A stretch of DNA of 7,708 bases from Acidobacteriota bacterium (GTDB lineage Bacteria; Acidobacteriota; Blastocatellia; Pyrinomonadales; Pyrinomonadaceae): positions 1-7,708 of the forward strand of contig JAEZJR010000303.1 of NCBI GenBank assembly GCA_023415725.1, read 5' to 3'. Position numbers and translations under genes: made by a program. The notes under the pieces were generated by a model that ran no database searches, was not told the DNA's origin, and saw only the letters and a list, made by a program, of their open reading frames with translations. Every line of letters starts with the position of its first letter. Position 1 is the first letter of the stretch. Positions 5,785 to 7,708 of this stretch are shown here, one piece after another.

Positions 5785-5813
5785 TTGAAAAATCGCGATA
5801 AAGCGATTAACAT
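5785..5813 (+). promoter_or_regulatory. Candidate sigma-70-type promoter upstream of infA and the alpha block
   Basis: TTGAAA (5785-5790, five of six matches to TTGACA) and TAACAT (5808-5813, four of six matches to TATAAT) are separated by exactly 17 bases. The spacer carries a perfect dyad AATCGC-GATAAA-GCGATT (5791-5808) that could be an operator. It would start transcription near 5820 and serve infA, rpmJ, rpsM, rpsK and rpsD. The site lies in the local A/T-rich gap at the spc/alpha boundary, where a separate promoter is plausible. Weak consensus sites occur by chance, so this is only a candidate. Confidence 0.4.
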
Positions 5814-5867
5814 TAGAAGTTTGTCCAACTATGTAGCGGTTGGCCTTTAGATTTTAGGTCTGAATAG

Positions 5868-6077
5868 GAAGCTACCGGGGCGACCACAACGGTTCTCGAA
5901 ACACTTCAGAACACGACGCCCGAGGTCGCGGTGGACCAAAACATGCACGAGGTGCAGGCACGTATCTCGGGCAAAATATGGAAGAATGTCATACGCATTC
6001 TTCCCGGCGACAAGTTCCTGGTGGGGCTCTCGCCCTACGACCTCAAGCGTGGCCGCATTACGTATAGGTACAAATAA
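5868..6077 (+). CDS. infA: Translation initiation factor IF-1-like frame with no recognisable start codon
   Basis: IF-1 binds the A site of the 30S subunit during initiation; it is a single OB-fold protein of about 72 residues. This frame is open from 5868, after an in-frame TAG (5865-5867), to TAA at 6075-6077 (69 codons). Similarity covers EATG, then TVLETLQNT, ISGK, KNVIRILPGDK and SPYDLKRGRITYRYK, that is the whole family except the first few residues. No ATG, GTG or TTG exists in frame between the map stop and the conserved region. The first ones are GTG 5931 and ATG 5943, which would give only 48 or 44 residues and lose the first strands. Conserved places are altered: ENGH is replaced by DQNMH, and KMRKN by KIWKN. 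An AGGAAG lies at 5867-5872. It may be a decayed copy, use an unusual start, or contain a sequence error. The coordinates show the extent of homology, not a proven start. Confidence 0.7.
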   Translation, partial: EATGATTTVLETLQNTTPEVAVDQNMHEVQARISGKIWKNVIRILPGDKFLVGLSPYDLKRGRITYRYK

Positions 6078-6091
6078 AGGCGGTAATTGTT

Positions 6092-6205
6092 ATGAAAGTA
6101 CGTCCATCAGTCAAAAAGATCTGTGATAAATGCAAGATCATCCACCGTAAAGGTGTGGTGCGTGTGATCTGCGATAATCCGAAGCACAAACAGCGTCAGG
6201 GATAA
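6092..6205 (+). CDS. rpmJ: 50S ribosomal protein L36 (zinc-binding form)
   Basis: L36 is the smallest large-subunit protein and packs against 23S rRNA. The frame encodes 37 residues, the usual length. It begins MKVRPSVKKIC and contains the zinc ribbon C11-X2-C14-X12-C27-X4-H32, so it is the C+ (zinc) form rather than the zinc-free paralogue used in zinc starvation. The ending KHKQRQG is characteristic. It starts 14 bases after the infA stop; AAAGG (6076-6080) overlaps that stop and is a somewhat distant ribosome-binding site. It lies between infA and rpsM, the normal alpha-block place. Confidence 0.96.
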   Translation: MKVRPSVKKICDKCKIIHRKGVVRVICDNPKHKQRQG

Positions 6206-6210
6206 GGTTC

Positions 6211-6216
6211 AGGAGA
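6211..6216 (+). promoter_or_regulatory. Strong Shine-Dalgarno sequence of rpsM
   Basis: AGGAGA lies immediately before the rpsM ATG at 6221 with five bases between AGGAG and ATG. It is the best ribosome-binding site in the window and confirms that this organism does use Shine-Dalgarno pairing. Confidence 0.8.
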
Positions 6217-6220
6217 AGAT

Positions 6221-6604
6221 ATGGCTCGTGTAGCAGGTGTTGATTTGCCGCCCAACAAAAGGGCAGAAATTGGTTTGACGTACATTTACGGCGTCGGAAG
6301 GGCTCGCGCGACGGATATCCTCGGCAAGGCCGGGGTCGACGGCGCAGCCAAGATCCGCGACCTTAACGAAGACGAATTGAACAAGATCCGCGCCGTCCTC
6401 GATCAGGAAGGCGAGATCGAGGGCGACCTCCGCAAGCGCGTCCAGATGGACATCAAGCGCCTGATGGATATCGGCTGCTACCGCGGGCTTCGCCACCGCC
6501 GCAGCCTGCCTGTTCGCGGGCAGCGCACCTCGACGAACGCCCGCACCCGCAAGGGGCCGCGTAAGGCCGCCGTCGCTAAGAAGAAGGCACCAGGCAAGAA
6601 ATAG
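6221..6604 (+). CDS. rpsM: 30S ribosomal protein S13
   Basis: S13 sits in the head of the 30S subunit, contacts the P-site tRNA and forms a bridge to the large subunit. The product has 127 residues, normal for the family. The N-terminal domain begins MARVAGVDLPPNKR and holds the helix-two-turns-helix region (about 15-60, with YIYGVGRARA at 21-30). The basic C-terminal part contains DIGCYRGLRHRRSLPVRGQR (83-102) and TSTNARTRKGPRK (103-115), ending in a Lys-rich tail that reaches toward tRNA. The ATG is fixed by a strong AGGAGA site and by the canonical start. It lies 15 bases after rpmJ, so these two genes and infA form the one tightly packed section of the window. Confidence 0.97.
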   Translation: MARVAGVDLPPNKRAEIGLTYIYGVGRARATDILGKAGVDGAAKIRDLNEDELNKIRAVLDQEGEIEGDLRKRVQMDIKRLMDIGCYRGLRHRRSLPVRGQRTSTNARTRKGPRKAAVAKKKAPGKK

Positions 6605-6610
6605 TTAATC

Positions 6611-6647
6611 GTGGCCGGCGGTCAGTTCCTGACCGACCACTGGCCAC
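6611..6647 (+). repeat. Nested hairpin in the rpsM-rpsK spacer
   Basis: Outer arms GTGGCC (6611-6616) and GGCCAC (6642-6647) enclose a perfect 7-bp inner stem CGGTCAG/CTGACCG (6619-6625 with 6629-6635) with loop TTC. A short direct repeat ACCACTG occurs at 6636-6642 and 6650-6656, next to AATACTGAA, which runs into the rpsK start codon. No T-run follows. It looks like an inserted palindromic repeat or its remnant, and it leaves rpsK without a Shine-Dalgarno sequence. A regulatory RNA fold is an alternative. Confidence 0.6.
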
Positions 6648-6665
6648 AGACCACTGAATACTGAA

Positions 6666-7070
6666 ATGGCAAAAGCACCAGCAGCAGGAAAGAAAAAGGC
6701 CTTCAAGAAGAAGGAGCGTAAGAACATCCCTTACGGGATAGTGCACATCGCGGCATCGTTCAACAATACGCTGATCTCGATCACCGACACCCAGGGCAAC
6801 CTCGTTGCCCAGTCTTCGTCGGGTGCGCGCGGCTTCCGCGGTTCGCGTAAGGGCACGCCCTTCGCGGCACAGCAGGCGGCCGGCGAGGTCGCGCGTAAGG
6901 CGGCTGAAGCCGGCATGCGTGAGGTCGATGTTCGTGTCAAAGGGCCCGGCGGCGGGCGTGAATCGGCCATCCGTGCTATCGCTCAGGCAGGCATCCGTGT
7001 GAACTCGATCCGCGACACCACGCCGATCCCGCACAACGGCTGCCGCCCGCCGAAGCGCCGACGCGTCTGA
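6666..7070 (+). CDS. rpsK: 30S ribosomal protein S11
   Basis: S11 lies on the platform of the 30S subunit, near the E site and the 3' end of 16S rRNA. The product has 134 residues, slightly over the usual 129 because of a Lys- and Ala-rich N-terminus (1-19). The conserved body includes NIPYGIVHIAASFNNTL (20-36), SGARGFRGSRKGTPFAAQQA (52-71), VKGPGGGRESAIRAI (91-105) and DTTPIPHNGCRPPKRRRV (117-134). The Asn-Gly pair at 124-125 corresponds to the place that carries isoaspartate in E. coli S11. The ATG at 6666 is the only start that keeps the normal length. It has no Shine-Dalgarno sequence; repeat-like DNA reaches right up to it. It follows rpsM and precedes rpsD, the standard order. Confidence 0.97.
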   Translation: MAKAPAAGKKKAFKKKERKNIPYGIVHIAASFNNTLISITDTQGNLVAQSSSGARGFRGSRKGTPFAAQQAAGEVARKAAEAGMREVDVRVKGPGGGRESAIRAIAQAGIRVNSIRDTTPIPHNGCRPPKRRRV

Positions 7071-7237
7071 TATTTGAATTTGGATCTCGGGTCGGTGATC
7101 AGGTCGTCGACCCCATATATCTAAAGGAAGAAGGGGGGCGAGAGCTTCCTGTAAACTTATTCGGGAAGATGATCAGCGGGTATAGATTGCTAGACTGCTA
7201 GCCCGAGACCATCTTCGCCGAAAGCGAAAACACTACT
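7071..7237 (+). promoter_or_regulatory. Structured 167-nt leader between rpsK and rpsD
   Basis: This is the longest gap in the window and holds no convincing gene. Three inverted repeats can be seen. GGGTCG/CGACCC is at 7089-7094 with 7108-7113. AGGAAG/CTTCCT is at 7125-7130 with 7145-7150. A long stem of 12 pairs with one bulged base joins 7160-7171 to 7210-7222 and encloses GCTAG-ACTG-CTAGC (7189-7202). S4 is a known autoregulator in several bacteria (alpha operon leader in E. coli, rpsD leader in Bacillus subtilis), so a leader here could bind S4; that is inference only. I see neither a good promoter nor a terminator T-run in it. Confidence 0.4.
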
Positions 7238-7708
7238 ATGGCTAGATACAGAGAAGCGGTGTGCCGGCTGTGCCGCCGCGAAGGTGGAAAATTATTCCTT
7301 AAGGGCGACAAGTGCTTCAAGCCTTCCTGCCCGATCGAGAAGCGGGGAACCAACCCTCCGGGGCAGCACGGTGCCGCCCGCCGCAAAATGCTCGCCGGCT
7401 ACGGCCAGCAGCTCCGCGAAAAGCAGAAAGTAAAGCGTATTTACTTCATTCTCGAGAAACAGTTTCGCAACTATTTCGAAAAGGCGCTCCGTCAAAAGGG
7501 CGTCACGGGTGAGAACCTCCTGTTCATGCTCGAGCGCAGGCTCGACAACGTCGTGTACCGCGCCGGTTTCTCGACGTCGCGCCGCCAGGCCCGTCAGATC
7601 GTCAACCACGGGCACATCGAGGTGAACGGCCGCAAGGTGGACATCCCCTCGTTCCAGGTGAAGGTCGGCGACGTGGTCACCGTCAAGGACAAGAGCACCA
7701 AGAATGTG
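7238..7708 (+). CDS. rpsD: 30S ribosomal protein S4, 5' part (3' truncated by window edge)
   Basis: S4 starts assembly of the 16S rRNA 5' domain and influences decoding accuracy. The window holds 157 codons of the usual 200-210 and ends exactly on a codon boundary. The N-terminal region has a complete zinc site C9-X2-C12-X13-C26-X4-C31 (the C+ form). NPPGQHGAARRK (39-50) is a family signature. The S4 RNA-binding domain begins near residue 97 with LERRLDNVVYRAGFSTSRRQ (98-117) and continues through ARQIVNHGHIEVNGRKVDIP (118-137) to VGDVVTV. The ATG at 7238 gives the typical MARYRE start. There is no Shine-Dalgarno sequence before it (GAAAACACTACT). rpoA or rplQ would be expected further downstream but cannot be seen. 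Confidence 0.97.
   Translation, partial: MARYREAVCRLCRREGGKLFLKGDKCFKPSCPIEKRGTNPPGQHGAARRKMLAGYGQQLREKQKVKRIYFILEKQFRNYFEKALRQKGVTGENLLFMLERRLDNVVYRAGFSTSRRQARQIVNHGHIEVNGRKVDIPSFQVKVGDVVTVKDKSTKNV

Noticed and set aside
5791..5808. Hairpin AATCGC/GCGATT after map as an intrinsic terminator
   Set aside because: The stem is short and A/T-containing, and no T-run follows on the + strand; on the - strand a T-run follows but no gene points that way.
7074..7190. Promoter candidates TTGAAT (7074) and TATAGA (7181) before rpsD
   Set aside because: Neither has a partner hexamer at a workable distance.
1..7708. CRISPR array, tRNA, rRNA, transposase or defence system
   Set aside because: No regularly spaced repeats, no cloverleaf, and no mobile or defence gene found; all clear genes belong to the spc and alpha blocks.

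Overview
The window is the distal part of a bacterial ribosomal-protein super-operon (the spc block running into the alpha block), all on the + strand. The order is rpsH (3' end), rplF, rplR, rpsE, rpmD, rplO, secY, adk, map, infA, rpmJ, rpsM, rpsK, rpsD (5' part). Gene order and the C/G-rich third codon positions are clearly bacterial. An Acidobacteriota member (Blastocatellia-like) is a tentative guess from the general look of the proteins and of the spacer repeats. No single marker proves it.

Region by region: 1-2651 encodes S8, L6, L18, S5, L30 and L15. 2746-4164 encodes the SecY translocon channel. 4251-5782 encodes adenylate kinase and methionine aminopeptidase. 5868-6077 carries an IF-1-like reading frame. 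6092-7070 encodes L36, S13 and S11, and 7238-7708 the first 157 codons of S4. Together these supply ribosome assembly (S8, S5, S13, S11, S4, L6, L18, L30, L15, L36), initiation (IF-1), removal of the initiator methionine (Map), nucleotide balance (Adk) and membrane insertion of new proteins (SecY).

The genes are ordinary; the unusual parts lie between and at the edge of them. (1) The infA frame has no ATG, GTG or TTG at its expected 5' end. An in-frame TAG sits just upstream of the conserved part, and several IF-1 positions are changed. (2) The cluster is loose: many spacers are 55-170 nt, and at least five hold long inverted repeats (rpsE-rpmD, rpmD-rplO, rplO-secY, secY-adk, rpsM-rpsK). They look like different palindromic repeat elements that settled between essential genes. 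(3) Six ribosomal-protein starts have no visible Shine-Dalgarno sequence, while secY, adk, rpmJ and rpsM do. (4) A promoter-like TTGAAA-N17-TAACAT with a dyad in its spacer lies between map and infA, at the spc/alpha boundary. (5) The 167-nt gap before rpsD, the longest here, can fold into several hairpins and may be a leader for S4.

No gap exceeds 300 nt. I saw no tRNA, rRNA, CRISPR array, transposase or phage gene, and no coding gene on the - strand that I would support. I found no new multi-gene system; the candidates for novelty are the infA 5' end and the intergenic palindromes.
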